64,000 nt of DNA from JBBDSH01 sp040905045 (lineage in GTDB: Bacteria > Pseudomonadota > Gammaproteobacteria > Eutrophobiales > Eutrophobiaceae): positions 1-64,000 of the forward strand of contig JBBDSH010000050.1 in the NCBI GenBank assembly GCA_040905045.1, written 5' to 3'. Below, in pieces: positions 9,436 through 17,708 of this stretch (its first letter is position 1; each line of letters begins with the position of its first letter). The notes beneath the pieces were generated by a model. It was not told the DNA's origin and searched no databases. It saw only the letters and a list, made by a program, of their open reading frames with translations. Made by a program: the position numbers and the translations under genes.

Positions 9436-10548
9436 TCAGGTCACGCGTGGATAGACGCCCTCCACCCCCTCGGGGGACAGCACCATCTGCCAGAGCTGCA
9501 GCTGGCGGGCGCGAAAGCTCGCCGCGTTCGTGAGCAGGAAGTAGCGCCACATTCGGTAGAAGCGGTCGCCGTACTGCTCGTGCAGGACCGGCCAGCCGGC
9601 CTCGAAGTTGGCGTGCCAGGCCATGAGCGTCCGGTCGTAGTCGGCGCCGAAGTTGTGCAGGTCCTCGAGCACGAACACCCCCTCGATCGCCTCGCCGATA
9701 CTGGCGACGGACGGGACCTGGGCGTTGGGGAAGATGTACTTGTTCGTCCACGGCTCACCGTAGGGCCGCGTCTTGCGCCGGCCGATGGTGTGCAGGAGGA
9801 ACAGGCCGTCCGGCTTCAGGCAGCGCCGCGCCACCTCCATGTAGGTTCGGTAGTTCTTGTAGCCGACGTGCTCGAACATTCCGACGGAGACGACGTGATC
9901 GAATTCCCCGTCGAGCTCGCGATAGTCCTTCACGATCGCCTTCACGGGCAGGTGGCCATAGCGCGCCTCGACGAGCTCGCCCTGCTCCTTCGAAACCGTG
10001 ACTCCGAACACTTCCGCGCCGTACTTCTCGGCCGCGTAACCGGCGAAGCTGCCCCAGCCGCAACCGATATCGAGCACGCGTTGCCCCGGCTGCAGATTGA
10101 TCTTCCGGCAGATGAGATCCAGCTTCGCTTCCTGCGCCGCGTCCAGATCGTCGGCGCCGTGCCAGTAGCCGCAGGTGTAGGTCATGCGGCGGTCGAGCAT
10201 CATCTCGAACAGATCGTTGCCCAGGTCGTAGTGCTGCTCGCCGACCTGGAAGGCACGTGGCAGGGACTGAAGATTGAACAGGCGCGCGGCGAGCACCGGC
10301 ACGACGAGGGAGATGGGCCTGATGTGCCGCCGGATGTCCGCGCGCATCACCTTCGTGAGCATCACGTCGAGAGCCTCGCAGTCCCACCAGCCGTCCATGT
10401 AGGCCTCGCCGAGCCCCAGCGTGGCGCGAGCGAAGACGCGGTCGAACACGCGCTCGTTGTGCACCTGCATGTCCCAGGGACGGTCCCCGTCGATGCGGAT
10501 GTCGGCGTGCGCGAGCAGCTCTGCGAAACGTTTACGGGTGGTGGTCAT
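9436..10548 (-). CDS. cfa: Cyclopropane-fatty-acyl-phospholipid synthase
   Basis: A 370-aa SAM-dependent methyltransferase that adds a methylene group across double bonds of membrane phospholipid acyl chains. The SAM-binding motif VLDIGCGWGSFAGYAAEKYG is near residues 175-195. The CFA family signatures QHYDLGNDLFEMMLD and VSVGMFEHVG flank it, and YIFPNAQVPS follows. The length suits the family. It is unlinked in function to its neighbours and lies between a broken DUF1640 gene and a tRNA gene, a context that fits acquisition by transfer. Confidence 0.94.
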   Translation of the reverse strand: MTTTRKRFAELLAHADIRIDGDRPWDMQVHNERVFDRVFARATLGLGEAYMDGWWDCEALDVMLTKVMRADIRRHIRPISLVVPVLAARLFNLQSLPRAFQVGEQHYDLGNDLFEMMLDRRMTYTCGYWHGADDLDAAQEAKLDLICRKINLQPGQRVLDIGCGWGSFAGYAAEKYGAEVFGVTVSKEQGELVEARYGHLPVKAIVKDYRELDGEFDHVVSVGMFEHVGYKNYRTYMEVARRCLKPDGLFLLHTIGRRKTRPYGEPWTNKYIFPNAQVPSVASIGEAIEGVFVLEDLHNFGADYDRTLMAWHANFEAGWPVLHEQYGDRFYRMWRYFLLTNAASFRARQLQLWQMVLSPEGVEGVYPRVT

Positions 10549-10636
10549 CGGCGATCTCCCCGGACAGGATGTCTACGATTCAGCTACGCAATGAATCGGA
10601 AAGAAGTGTTAACGCTTCGTAAGTTGTTGGAAAGAA

Positions 10637-10712
10637 TGGTGGGCCGTGCAGGGATCGAACCTGCGACCACCTGATTAAAAGTCAGATGCTCTACCGACTG
10701 AGCTAACGGCCC
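10637..10712 (-). tRNA. tRNA-Lys (anticodon UUU)
   Basis: A 76-nt cloverleaf including an encoded CCA. Acceptor stem GGGCCGT/ACGGCCC, D-arm GCTCAGTCGGTAGAGC, anticodon loop CTTTTAA with anticodon TTT, and T-arm GCAGGTTCGATCCTGC are all present. Confidence 0.97.
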
Positions 10713-10716
10713 TATA

Positions 10717-10840
10717 GCAAGTTGAAAGTGTAAAGTTGAAAGTAAAAAGTGACGGCATGAACCTGATCACGTGCCCGCGGGCGGCACGGCGCCTCCTGCC
10801 GTTCCTTTCCACTTTTCACTTTCTACTTTTCACTGACTCT
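10717..10840. repeat. Inverted low-complexity AAAGT/ACTTT repeat
   Basis: Degenerate GTTGAAAGT/GTAAAAAGT units at about 10720-10752 face their complement (CCACTTTTCACTTTCTAC) at about 10805-10834, giving an imperfect hairpin in the spacer between tRNA-Lys and fmdB. The remainder of this 270-base spacer shows no gene. Confidence 0.6.
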
Positions 10841-10982
10841 CGGAGAGGGGGCGATAATACCCGAGTTTGCCCGGCGGATAAACCGGGCCGGAACCGAATC
10901 AAGGCTATTTGTCCTGTTTCACTTGATTTTCCCGGCCCCTGCCCCTATTTTCACCGGGTCTTTAACTTTCGAGGAAACAACG

Positions 10983-11327
10983 GTGCCGATATATGAGTAT
11001 CAGTGCGACTCCTGCGGTCATCATCTGGAGACCCTGCAGAAGATCAGCGACCCCCTTCTGAAGACCTGTCCCGAGTGCGGGCAGGACAGTCTGCGCAAGC
11101 GGGTTTCCGCCGCGGCTTTCCGGCTCAAGGGCGGCGGCTGGTACGAGACCGATTTCAAGGACAAGAAAGCACGCAAGAACGTTGCCGGTGGCGAGGACAC
11201 CTCCGCACCGGCCGATAAGGACACTAAGTCGGCGAAAAAGGAGGAAACAGCCAAATCCGACAGCAAAAGCACCGATTCCGGCTCCGCAAATAAATCCACC
11301 GGCACCGGCAAAACCGCCGCCGGATAA
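10983..11327 (+). CDS. FmdB-family zinc ribbon protein
   Basis: A 114-aa protein starting at GTG (MPIYEYQC) with an upstream GAGGAAA ribosome-binding site. Two CxxC pairs (CDSC near residue 8 and CPEC near 31) form the FmdB zinc ribbon. The C-terminal half is a low-complexity Lys/Ser/Thr-rich tail, probably disordered. Its position before the DUF502 gene and aspS is the common gammaproteobacterial order. The family's role is unproven; a regulatory function has been proposed. Confidence 0.9.
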   Translation: MPIYEYQCDSCGHHLETLQKISDPLLKTCPECGQDSLRKRVSAAAFRLKGGGWYETDFKDKKARKNVAGGEDTSAPADKDTKSAKKEETAKSDSKSTDSGSANKSTGTGKTAAG

Positions 11328-11382
11328 TCTTCGGGTGTACCGCGCTCTGGGCAAGCACCTGTAAATCCGGCATGCTGTCCGG

Positions 11383-12039
11383 ATGATGACAACCCTGCGC
11401 AAATACCTCATCGCCGGCCTGCTGGTGTGGCTGCCTCTGGCGGCGACCGTCTTTATTATCCGCATGGTCATCGGCCTTCTGGACAGGACCATGCTGCTGC
11501 TGCCGCCGGAATACCGGCCGGAAGCCCTGATCGGATTTTCCATTCCCGGCATGGGCCTGGTCCTGTCGATAATCATCCTTATCGTCACCGGGATGCTCGC
11601 GGCCAATCTCATCGGCCGTCGCCTGGTGGAAAGCTGGGAAAGCATTCTCGGACGCATTCCACTTGTCCGCAGTATCTATAACGCTTTCAAGCAGATCTCC
11701 TCGACGCTGCTGGATTCCACCGGCAAATCCTTCCGAAAGGTGGTTCTGGTGGAGTATCCGAAAGAGGGGATCTGGAGCCTGGGTTTTCTGACCAATGAAC
11801 ATGTCGAGGTGGATACGGCGGCCTTAACGGGCAATATGACCGCCGTATTCATCCCGACGACGCCCAATCCCACTTCCGGCTTTCTGGTGATCATGGCAAA
11901 AGACACCATCCAGGAGCTGGATATGTCCGTCGAAGAGGGATTCAAATTCATCATTTCGGTCGGGGTGATTATCCCGGACGAACACATAAAAGCCCTGCAA
12001 AACTCCGGGAAAGTTGCGCAATCCACGGCCGGCTCGTAA
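11383..12039 (+). CDS. DUF502-family membrane protein
   Basis: A 218-aa protein with two N-terminal membrane segments (about 8-30 and 55-77) and the family signature GRIPLVRSIYNAFKQ, followed by a soluble domain (VVLVEYPKEGIWSLGFLT, FIPTTPNPTSGF). It is translated 37 bases before aspS and after fmdB, probably in one operon. No function is established for the family. Confidence 0.9.
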   Translation: MMTTLRKYLIAGLLVWLPLAATVFIIRMVIGLLDRTMLLLPPEYRPEALIGFSIPGMGLVLSIIILIVTGMLAANLIGRRLVESWESILGRIPLVRSIYNAFKQISSTLLDSTGKSFRKVVLVEYPKEGIWSLGFLTNEHVEVDTAALTGNMTAVFIPTTPNPTSGFLVIMAKDTIQELDMSVEEGFKFIISVGVIIPDEHIKALQNSGKVAQSTAGS

Positions 12040-12075
12040 GATGCCCGCTTTTTACGAAACGGAATCAGGCAAACC

Positions 12076-13857
12076 ATGCGCAGCCATTATTGCGGACAAC
12101 TGAATACATCCCTCATTGACGATGAAGTCGAGCTCTGCGGCTGGGTGCACCGGCGGCGGGATCACGGCGGCGTTATTTTTATCGACCTGCGCGACCGGGA
12201 AGGCCTGGCGCAGATTGTTTTCGATCCGGATCGCCCGGATCCCTTTGCCGTCGCCGACAGCGTCCGCAATGAATTCGTCATCCGTATCCGCGGGCGCGTC
12301 CGCCACCGGCCCGAAGGCACCGTCAATGCGGACCTGCCCACCGGCGAGGTCGAGGTCCTGGGTTACGAAATCGAGATCCTCAACCGCGCCAAGACGCCGC
12401 CTTTCCAGCTTGACGACGAGCACGTCCATGACGATAACCGCCTGCGCTATCGTTACGTGGATCTGCGCCGGCCCGCCATGCAGTCCAATATCCGGCTGCG
12501 CAGCCGCGTGGCCCGCTTCTTCCGCGATTTTCTTGATGAACGCGGCTTTCTCGAGATTGAAACACCCATGCTGACCCGGGCCACGCCGGAAGGCGCCCGC
12601 GATTACCTGGTGCCGAGCCGTACCCACAGCGGTCAATTCTTCGCCCTGCCGCAGTCGCCGCAACTGTTCAAGCAGCTGTTGATGATGTCCGGCATGGACC
12701 GTTATTACCAGATCGTCCGCTGCTTCCGCGACGAAGACCTGCGCGCCGATCGACAGCCGGAATTCACCCAGCTGGATATCGAGACTTCTTTCATGGATGA
12801 GGCGGAAATCACCGGCATCATGGAGGAAATGATGCGGCAATTGTTCCGGGAAGTTCTGGACGTTCAACTGCCGGACCCTTTCCCGCGCATGAGCTATGCC
12901 GAGGCCATGCAGCGCTACGGATCGGACCGCCCGGATCTGCGCAACCCACTGGAGCTGGTGGATGTCAGCGATCTCATGACAGAAGTGGAATTCAAGGTTT
13001 TCTCCGGCCCCGCCAATATGCCCGACGGCCGGGTCGCGGCCCTGTGCCTGCCGGGCGGCGGCAAACTGACACGCAAGGAAATCGACGACTATACCGACTT
13101 CGTCGGCCGCTATGGCGCCAGGGGACTGGCCTATATCAAGATCAATGACATCGGCAAGGGACGGGACGGCCTGCAGTCGCCGATCCTGAAATTCCTGCCG
13201 GACGAGGCCGTCAACAGTATCCTGGAACGCACCGGCGCCGAAAACGGCGATCTGATCTTCTTCGGTGCTGACAAGGCACGGATCGTCAATGACGCCATCG
13301 GCGCCTTGCGCAACCGTCTGGCCGCGGATCTGGAACTTTATACCGGCGACTGGATGCCGGTCTGGATCGAGGACTTCCCGCTGTTTGAATATAACGACGA
13401 CGAAAAACGCTGGGATCCGCTGCATCATCCTTTCACCGCCCCCCGCGCCGCTGATCCGGCCGAGGTCCGGAAAGAGCCCGGCGGCGCCCTGTCCCGCGCC
13501 TATGACCTGGTCCTTAACGGCCTGGAACTGGGCGGCGGCTCCATCCGTATCCACGATCCCGATATGCAGCTGGCCATGCTGGACCTGCTGGGCATCGATC
13601 ATAATCATGCCCGGGAACGGTTTGGCTTTCTCATCGACGCCCTGGAATACGGTTGTCCGCCCCACGGCGGCATCGCCTTCGGACTGGATCGCATTGTCAT
13701 GCTCATGGCCGGCGTCCATTCCATCCGCGATGTCATCGCCTTCCCCAAGACCCAGACCGCCGCCTGCCTGCTGACGGACGCCCCCTCCGACGCGAGCGAG
13801 CAGCAGTTGAAGGAACTGGGGATCCGCCTGGCCAAGGGAGTGAGGAGTAAGGAGTGA
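12076..13857 (+). CDS. aspS: Aspartyl-tRNA synthetase
   Basis: A 593-aa bacterial-type class II synthetase that charges tRNA-Asp. The N-terminal OB fold (about 1-105) is followed by the catalytic core with motif 2 (FRDEDLRADRQPEFTQLDIE), the GAD insertion domain (about 280-420), and motif 3 (GGIAFGLDRIVMLMAG). The last codons lie within a GTGAGGAGTAAGG repeat that continues past the stop, so the extreme C-terminus (GVRSKE) may be repeat-derived. Confidence 0.97.
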   Translation: MRSHYCGQLNTSLIDDEVELCGWVHRRRDHGGVIFIDLRDREGLAQIVFDPDRPDPFAVADSVRNEFVIRIRGRVRHRPEGTVNADLPTGEVEVLGYEIEILNRAKTPPFQLDDEHVHDDNRLRYRYVDLRRPAMQSNIRLRSRVARFFRDFLDERGFLEIETPMLTRATPEGARDYLVPSRTHSGQFFALPQSPQLFKQLLMMSGMDRYYQIVRCFRDEDLRADRQPEFTQLDIETSFMDEAEITGIMEEMMRQLFREVLDVQLPDPFPRMSYAEAMQRYGSDRPDLRNPLELVDVSDLMTEVEFKVFSGPANMPDGRVAALCLPGGGKLTRKEIDDYTDFVGRYGARGLAYIKINDIGKGRDGLQSPILKFLPDEAVNSILERTGAENGDLIFFGADKARIVNDAIGALRNRLAADLELYTGDWMPVWIEDFPLFEYNDDEKRWDPLHHPFTAPRAADPAEVRKEPGGALSRAYDLVLNGLELGGGSIRIHDPDMQLAMLDLLGIDHNHARERFGFLIDALEYGCPPHGGIAFGLDRIVMLMAGVHSIRDVIAFPKTQTAACLLTDAPSDASEQQLKELGIRLAKGVRSKE

Positions 13858-13935
13858 GGCGTGAGGAGTAGATTCTGAGGCTCCCGGATTTTAGGCGGCA
13901 AACCCCTCACGCTGTTCCTCCTCACCCCTTACTGC
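13840..13935. repeat. Inverted GTGAGGAGTAAGGAG repeat at the aspS 3' end
   Basis: Tandem GTGAGGAGTAAGGAGTGAGG units overlap the last aspS codons, and their complement (CCCCTCACG, CCTCCTCACCCCTTAC) follows at about 13903-13931. This could fold into a hairpin and end aspS transcription. The same family lies at 17603-17692. Confidence 0.7.
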
Positions 13936-13948
13936 CAAAGCGCTTGAT

Positions 13949-13992
13949 TTAGTGTCACTAAGACACTATACTTAGTGTAGTTAAGACACTAT
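13949..13992 (+). promoter_or_regulatory. Tandem NrtR operators
   Basis: Two imperfect inverted repeats of the form TTAGTGT-N7-GACACTAT start at 13949 and 13972, 23 bp apart. They match the published NrtR box type (TTAGTGTC...GACACTAA). The second one runs into the ATG of nrtR, so binding should block transcription or initiation, consistent with autoregulation and control of nadA. Confidence 0.85.
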
Positions 13993-14668
13993 GCGTGCGG
14001 CCATGTACACCTACGAACACCCCCATCCCGCCGTCACCACGGACGTGGTCATCTTCACCATCCACGAGGACGACCTGCGGGTCCTCCTGATACGGCGCGC
14101 CAACGACCCCTTCAAGGACTGCTGGAGCCTGCCGGGCGGTTTCCTGGAGATTGACGAGGATCTGGAAACCTGCGCCCTGCGTGAACTGCGGGAGGAAACC
14201 GGGATCACCGGCGTGTACCTGGAGCAGCTGTATACCTTCGGCAAGCCCGATCGCGACCCCCGCGAGAGGGTGATCTCCGTCGCCTATTACGCCCTGGCAC
14301 CCATGGATCGCCTGCAGGTCCGGGCCGCCAGTGACGCCGCCGCGGCGGACTGGTTTTCCGTTCACGATCTGCCGCAGCCGGCCTTCGATCACCGCCAGAT
14401 CATCAAACTGGCCCACCGGCGCCTGGCCTCGAAACTGCATTATTCCACTATCGCCATGCAGTTCATGCCGGAACAGTTCACCCTCGGCGAACTGCAGAAT
14501 GTCTATGAAATCATACTCGGTGAGGCGCTGGACAAGCGCAATTTCCGTAAGCGAGTGCTCGCTTACGATTGCCTGCTGGACACCGGCGAGATGCGTCGCG
14601 ACGGCAAACACCGCCCGGCACGACTGTACACCTTGAAATTCCCCGGCAAGGTGCAGATTATCAAGTAA
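13991..14668 (+). CDS. nrtR: NrtR, Nudix-related transcriptional repressor of NAD metabolism
   Basis: A 225-aa protein with an N-terminal Nudix-like domain (about 10-145) and a C-terminal winged helix (about 155-220, FTLGELQNVYEIILGEALDKRNFRKRVL). The Nudix box GGFLEIDEDLETCALRELREETGI is close to the canonical GX5EX7REUXEEXGU form. In studied members the Nudix domain senses ADP-ribose and releases DNA. The ATG at 13991 lies in the second operator and lacks a ribosome-binding site. Met5 at 14003 is an alternative start. It is directly upstream of nadA, its likely target. Confidence 0.92.
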   Translation: MRAAMYTYEHPHPAVTTDVVIFTIHEDDLRVLLIRRANDPFKDCWSLPGGFLEIDEDLETCALRELREETGITGVYLEQLYTFGKPDRDPRERVISVAYYALAPMDRLQVRAASDAAAADWFSVHDLPQPAFDHRQIIKLAHRRLASKLHYSTIAMQFMPEQFTLGELQNVYEIILGEALDKRNFRKRVLAYDCLLDTGEMRRDGKHRPARLYTLKFPGKVQIIK

Positions 14669-14687
14669 TGGGGAAGGAGGAATTGTT

Positions 14688-15761
14688 ATGAGTACGCTCA
14701 ATCCGACAATCGAAACGCGGGATTATCGCCTGCCGCCTGACCAGGTGCCGGAAACGGTGGTCGAGACCCTGCCCGAGGAAGAACGGCAGGAACTCAAGGA
14801 ACGCATCAAACGCCTGCTCAAGGAGCAGAATGCGGTCATTATCGCCCACTATTACGTCGACGCCGACCTGCAATTGCTGGCCGACGAAACCGGCGGCCAC
14901 GTTTCCGATTCCCTGGATATGGCACGTTACGGCCACGACGCCCCGCAACAGACCCTGGTGGTCTGCGGCGTGCGCTTCATGGGCGAGACCGCCAAGATCC
15001 TGAACCCGGAAAAGAAGGTCATCATGCCGGACCTGGAGGCGGAATGTTCCCTGGATCTGGGCTGCCCGCCGGACGAGTTCGCGGCTTTCTGTGACGCCCA
15101 TCCGGATCGCACGGTGGTGGTGTACGCCAATACCAGCGCCGCCGTGAAAGCGCGCGCCGACTGGATGGTCACCTCCGGCAGCGCCGTCGACGTGGTCAAC
15201 CATCTGAAGGAAAAAGGCGAGAAGATCATCTGGGCACCGGACAAGTACCTGGGCGAATACGTGCAGGAACAGACCGGCGCCGACATGCTCATCTGGCAGG
15301 GTGCCTGTGTCGTACACGAAGAATTCAAGGGCATCGAGCTGGAACTGCTGCGCCGCGATCATCCGGACGCCAAGGTACTGGTGCATCCGGAATCACCCGA
15401 GTCGGTGATCAAGCAGGCCGATGTGGTCGCTTCCACCACAGGCATCATAAAGGCGGTCAAGGAGATGGATGCAAAGGAATTCATTGTCGCCACCGACAAG
15501 GGTATCTTCCACAAGATGCAGGAGGCGGCGCCGGACAAGGTCTTTATCGAGGCGCCCACCGCCGGCAAAAGCGCTACCTGCAAGAGCTGCGCCCATTGTC
15601 CCTGGATGGCCATGAACAGCCTGCGCAAACTCGCGGACGTGCTGGAGTCGGGCGGCAACGAGATCCATGTGGATCCGGAGATCGGCGAAAAGGCACGAGC
15701 GTGCATCAAGCGGTTGCTGGATTTCACCGAGGATCAGAAGAAACTGGCCGGAGATGCATAA
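14688..15761 (+). CDS. nadA: Quinolinate synthase A
   Basis: A 357-aa 4Fe-4S enzyme that condenses iminoaspartate with dihydroxyacetone phosphate in NAD biosynthesis. Visible motifs are IIAHYYVDADLQ, GVRFMGETAKILNPEKKV, MPDLEAECSLDLGCP and the C-terminal CKSCAHCPWMAMN. Cys near 113, 200 and 297 would be the cluster ligands. A strong GGAAGGAGG ribosome-binding site precedes the ATG. It follows nrtR by 19 bases and is probably in the same NrtR-controlled unit. Confidence 0.96.
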   Translation: MSTLNPTIETRDYRLPPDQVPETVVETLPEEERQELKERIKRLLKEQNAVIIAHYYVDADLQLLADETGGHVSDSLDMARYGHDAPQQTLVVCGVRFMGETAKILNPEKKVIMPDLEAECSLDLGCPPDEFAAFCDAHPDRTVVVYANTSAAVKARADWMVTSGSAVDVVNHLKEKGEKIIWAPDKYLGEYVQEQTGADMLIWQGACVVHEEFKGIELELLRRDHPDAKVLVHPESPESVIKQADVVASTTGIIKAVKEMDAKEFIVATDKGIFHKMQEAAPDKVFIEAPTAGKSATCKSCAHCPWMAMNSLRKLADVLESGGNEIHVDPEIGEKARACIKRLLDFTEDQKKLAGDA

Positions 15762-15763
15762 CA

Positions 15764-15797
15764 GCAGTCACAAGTTATAAGTAACAAGTCACAAGGA
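15764..15797 (+). repeat. Low-complexity ACAAGTTATAAGT repeat, left member of an inverted pair
   Basis: CAGTCACAAGTTATAAGTAA continues as ACAAGTCACAAG. The inverted counterpart at 16676-16703 lies beyond the hydrolase gene, so the pair brackets 15802-16675. Confidence 0.7.
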
Positions 15798-15801
15798 AAC
15801 A

Positions 15802-16437
15802 ATGGCAGTGGCTACTGAAACCGTAATGCTGGTGCATGGTTTATGGATGAACGGCATGGACATGCTGTTACTGCGGTGGCGGCTGCGACAGGCCGGTTAC
15901 CGGGTTCGGCGGTTTTCCTACCGCAGTCTCGCCAACACGCCGCGCGAGAATGCCCGGGCACTGCAGGCGCAAATCGCGTCTCTTGACGATCCCGTCATGC
16001 ATTTTGTCTGCCACAGCCTGGGTGGCCTGGTCATCCGGCATCTGTTTGACGAATTCCCGCACCAGCGGCCGGGTCGAATCGTCACACTCGGTACGCCGCA
16101 CCGGCCCAGTCACGCCGCACAGCAGCTCTATCGTTTCACGCCGGGCCGCGTTCTGCTCGGCAACAGTATCAGCGACGGACTTCTGGGAAGTGTCCCGGAC
16201 TGGAGCGGCAGTCATGATCTGGGCAGTATCGCCGGCGATCTGCAACTGGGCATGGGCCTTTTTATTCCGGGCATCCCGAAACCCAACGACGGCGCCGTTG
16301 CCGTCGCCGAGACGAAGCTGGAAGGCATGCGCGATCATGCCGTCATACATGCCTCGCACTTCGGTCTGCTGTTGTCCCGGGAAGCGGAGAACCACATTGA
16401 AAGCTTCCTGGTAACGGGTTCCTTCCGCAAGGATTGA
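15802..16437 (+). CDS. Alpha/beta hydrolase (lipase/esterase-like)
   Basis: A 211-aa alpha/beta hydrolase. The oxyanion-side motif MLVHGLWMNG is at the N-terminus and the nucleophile elbow CHSLGG near residue 70, with Ser as the nucleophile. Asp in KPNDGAVAV and His in HASHFGLLL are the likely remaining catalytic residues. There is no signal peptide, so it is probably cytoplasmic. The substrate cannot be told from sequence. Confidence 0.85.
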   Translation: MAVATETVMLVHGLWMNGMDMLLLRWRLRQAGYRVRRFSYRSLANTPRENARALQAQIASLDDPVMHFVCHSLGGLVIRHLFDEFPHQRPGRIVTLGTPHRPSHAAQQLYRFTPGRVLLGNSISDGLLGSVPDWSGSHDLGSIAGDLQLGMGLFIPGIPKPNDGAVAVAETKLEGMRDHAVIHASHFGLLLSREAENHIESFLVTGSFRKD

Positions 16438-16518
16438 ACGAAGATCGATCTCGCAGAGACCGCAGGGATCGCGGAGTAATACGTACAAGTCTTTATCTCT
16501 GCGCACCCTGCGGGCTAA

Positions 16519-16650
16519 ATAAGTGTTCCGAATTCGTGTTCAATCCAGGGACATAACGCGGACACGCGGTAAATACCTCCTTGTAGCTCGAATGCGGCCT
16601 CCCTGCCGCATACGGTCCGCTTATATGTCCCTGGATTGAACACGAATTCG
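16519..16650. repeat. Palindromic intergenic element
   Basis: Two perfect 27-bp inverted arms, 16529-16555 and 16624-16650, enclose about 68 bp with a further small GCGGCCTCCCTGCCGC hairpin. The left edge AATAAGTGTTCCGAATTC is identical to the sequence at 24141-24158, right after tolR, so this is a repeated element of the host. There is no coding capacity. Confidence 0.8.
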
Positions 16651-16675
16651 AAACGACTGTATAGAGCAACATCCT

Positions 16676-16703
16676 TGTGACTTATAACTTGTGACTTGTA
16701 ACT
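16676..16703 (-). repeat. Low-complexity repeat, right member of the inverted pair
   Basis: CTTGTGACTTATAACTTGTG followed by ACTTGTAACT is the reverse complement of the repeat at 15764-15797. It touches the end of the downstream minus-strand gene. Confidence 0.65.
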
Positions 16704-17094
16704 ATCTCCGTAAGTAACGGCGCAGATACTTCTTCCGGAATTCCTCCTCGCTCCACGGTTTGTCGCTGAGCAGATAGTGCAGGGACTCGACGAGAAGGTA
16801 GCCGAAGGCGTCCAGTTCCGTACCGTCCTCGAGTACCGGACGGACCGTTACGCGGCGGTAGTATTCCCCCTCAAACGCATCGATGCGCGCCAGGGCGGCA
16901 TCATCGATATGGTAATAGACCTTGCCGCCGGTCCACGAATCGCCCGTATGGATCATGCCGGGATAAACGTGTCCGCGAATGAGGAAACTGCGGTAGCCCA
17001 TCAGCGCGGCATCGTCCGAAGCGAATCCTTTACCGGCTACCTTTTCCATTACCTCCGGCAGACATAACGTGCCATACGTAAACAAGCGCATCAC
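16702..17094 (-). CDS. Gamma-glutamylcyclotransferase-like (AIG2/GGCT) protein
   Basis: A 130-aa protein with the family substrate loop YGTL at residues 7-10 and the acidic residue typical of catalysis in IDAFEGEYYRRV. The length is that of the minimal fold. Members cleave gamma-glutamyl amines or peptides to 5-oxoproline; the substrate here is unknown. It lies 7 bases downstream of the PGPGW membrane protein gene on the same strand. Confidence 0.85.
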   Translation of the reverse strand: MMRLFTYGTLCLPEVMEKVAGKGFASDDAALMGYRSFLIRGHVYPGMIHTGDSWTGGKVYYHIDDAALARIDAFEGEYYRRVTVRPVLEDGTELDAFGYLLVESLHYLLSDKPWSEEEFRKKYLRRYLRR

Positions 17095-17101
17095 CGGACT
17101 C

Positions 17102-17527
17102 TTAATCGAATATCAGCGATTCCCGTCCGCCGCGCCGCCGCAGCCAGTTCACGGCTCGAAGTATCGGCCGGCGCAGTACCAGCCAGCGTTCAAGGCGATA
17201 CTTGCCGGGAAAATTCAACAATACCAGGCCGATTAAAATGGTCAGCAACCCCTGTCCCGGCAGCACCAGCATGGCGATGCCCATAACGACAAGGATAGCG
17301 CCGAACAGATTCTTGGCGATCAAGAGTATCCAGCGAATGGCGGGATGTTGATCGCTCCACGGAGCGGGTTGACGTTTCTCCGGGGCAAAATAATCGGTCG
17401 GAATGCGCACGATCAGCCAGGGGACGACGATCAACGTCCCGATGAATGTAATCAGCGAAATGACGCCCAGAAGCAATAAGGTCGATTCGCTGACATGCAG
17501 CAGTTCTGGAAGTGGAATATCCGGCAC
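17102..17527 (-). CDS. PGPGW-type small membrane protein
   Basis: A 141-aa inner-membrane protein with two hydrophobic regions (about 16-40 and 70-105). The second carries MLVLPGQGLLTILIGLVLLNFPGKYRLERWL, matching the PGPGW family pattern. The function of the family is unknown. It is probably co-transcribed with the gamma-glutamylcyclotransferase-like gene. Confidence 0.75.
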   Translation of the reverse strand: MPDIPLPELLHVSESTLLLLGVISLITFIGTLIVVPWLIVRIPTDYFAPEKRQPAPWSDQHPAIRWILLIAKNLFGAILVVMGIAMLVLPGQGLLTILIGLVLLNFPGKYRLERWLVLRRPILRAVNWLRRRGGRESLIFD

Positions 17528-17602
17528 GGTGGATCCTGATTAAGATTCGGAACAACATTATGTTTGTATATTATAAACGATTATAATCGGCAGGACCCAT
17601 AG

Positions 17603-17692
17603 CGTGAGGAGTAAGGAGCAAGGGGCGAGGCGTAAAAAACTTATCGTAATCTACACCTCACTCCTTACCCCTCACGCCTCACCTTAAACCCT
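17603..17692. repeat. Inverted GTGAGGAGTAAGGAG repeat
   Basis: GCGTGAGGAGTAAGGAGCAA at 17603 pairs imperfectly with its complement ACACCTCACTCCTTACCCCT at about 17652-17671. It is the same family as at 13840-13935. It lies between the radical SAM gene and the PGPGW gene. Confidence 0.7.
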
Positions 17693-17708
17693 CTGTGGCT
17701 AAATAAGA

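Noticed and set aside
9421..10674. Long plus-strand open frame opposite cfa
   Set aside because: The minus-strand product has all the cyclopropane synthase motifs. The plus frame is a codon-bias shadow that even runs into the tRNA-Lys gene.
12052..13719. A 555-codon minus-strand frame opposite aspS
   Set aside because: aspS is complete with class II motifs on the plus strand. The antisense frame has no recognisable domain.
13840..17692. CRISPR array from the short repeats in host spacers
   Set aside because: The units are degenerate 6-7-mers without constant-length unique spacers, and no cas genes are present.
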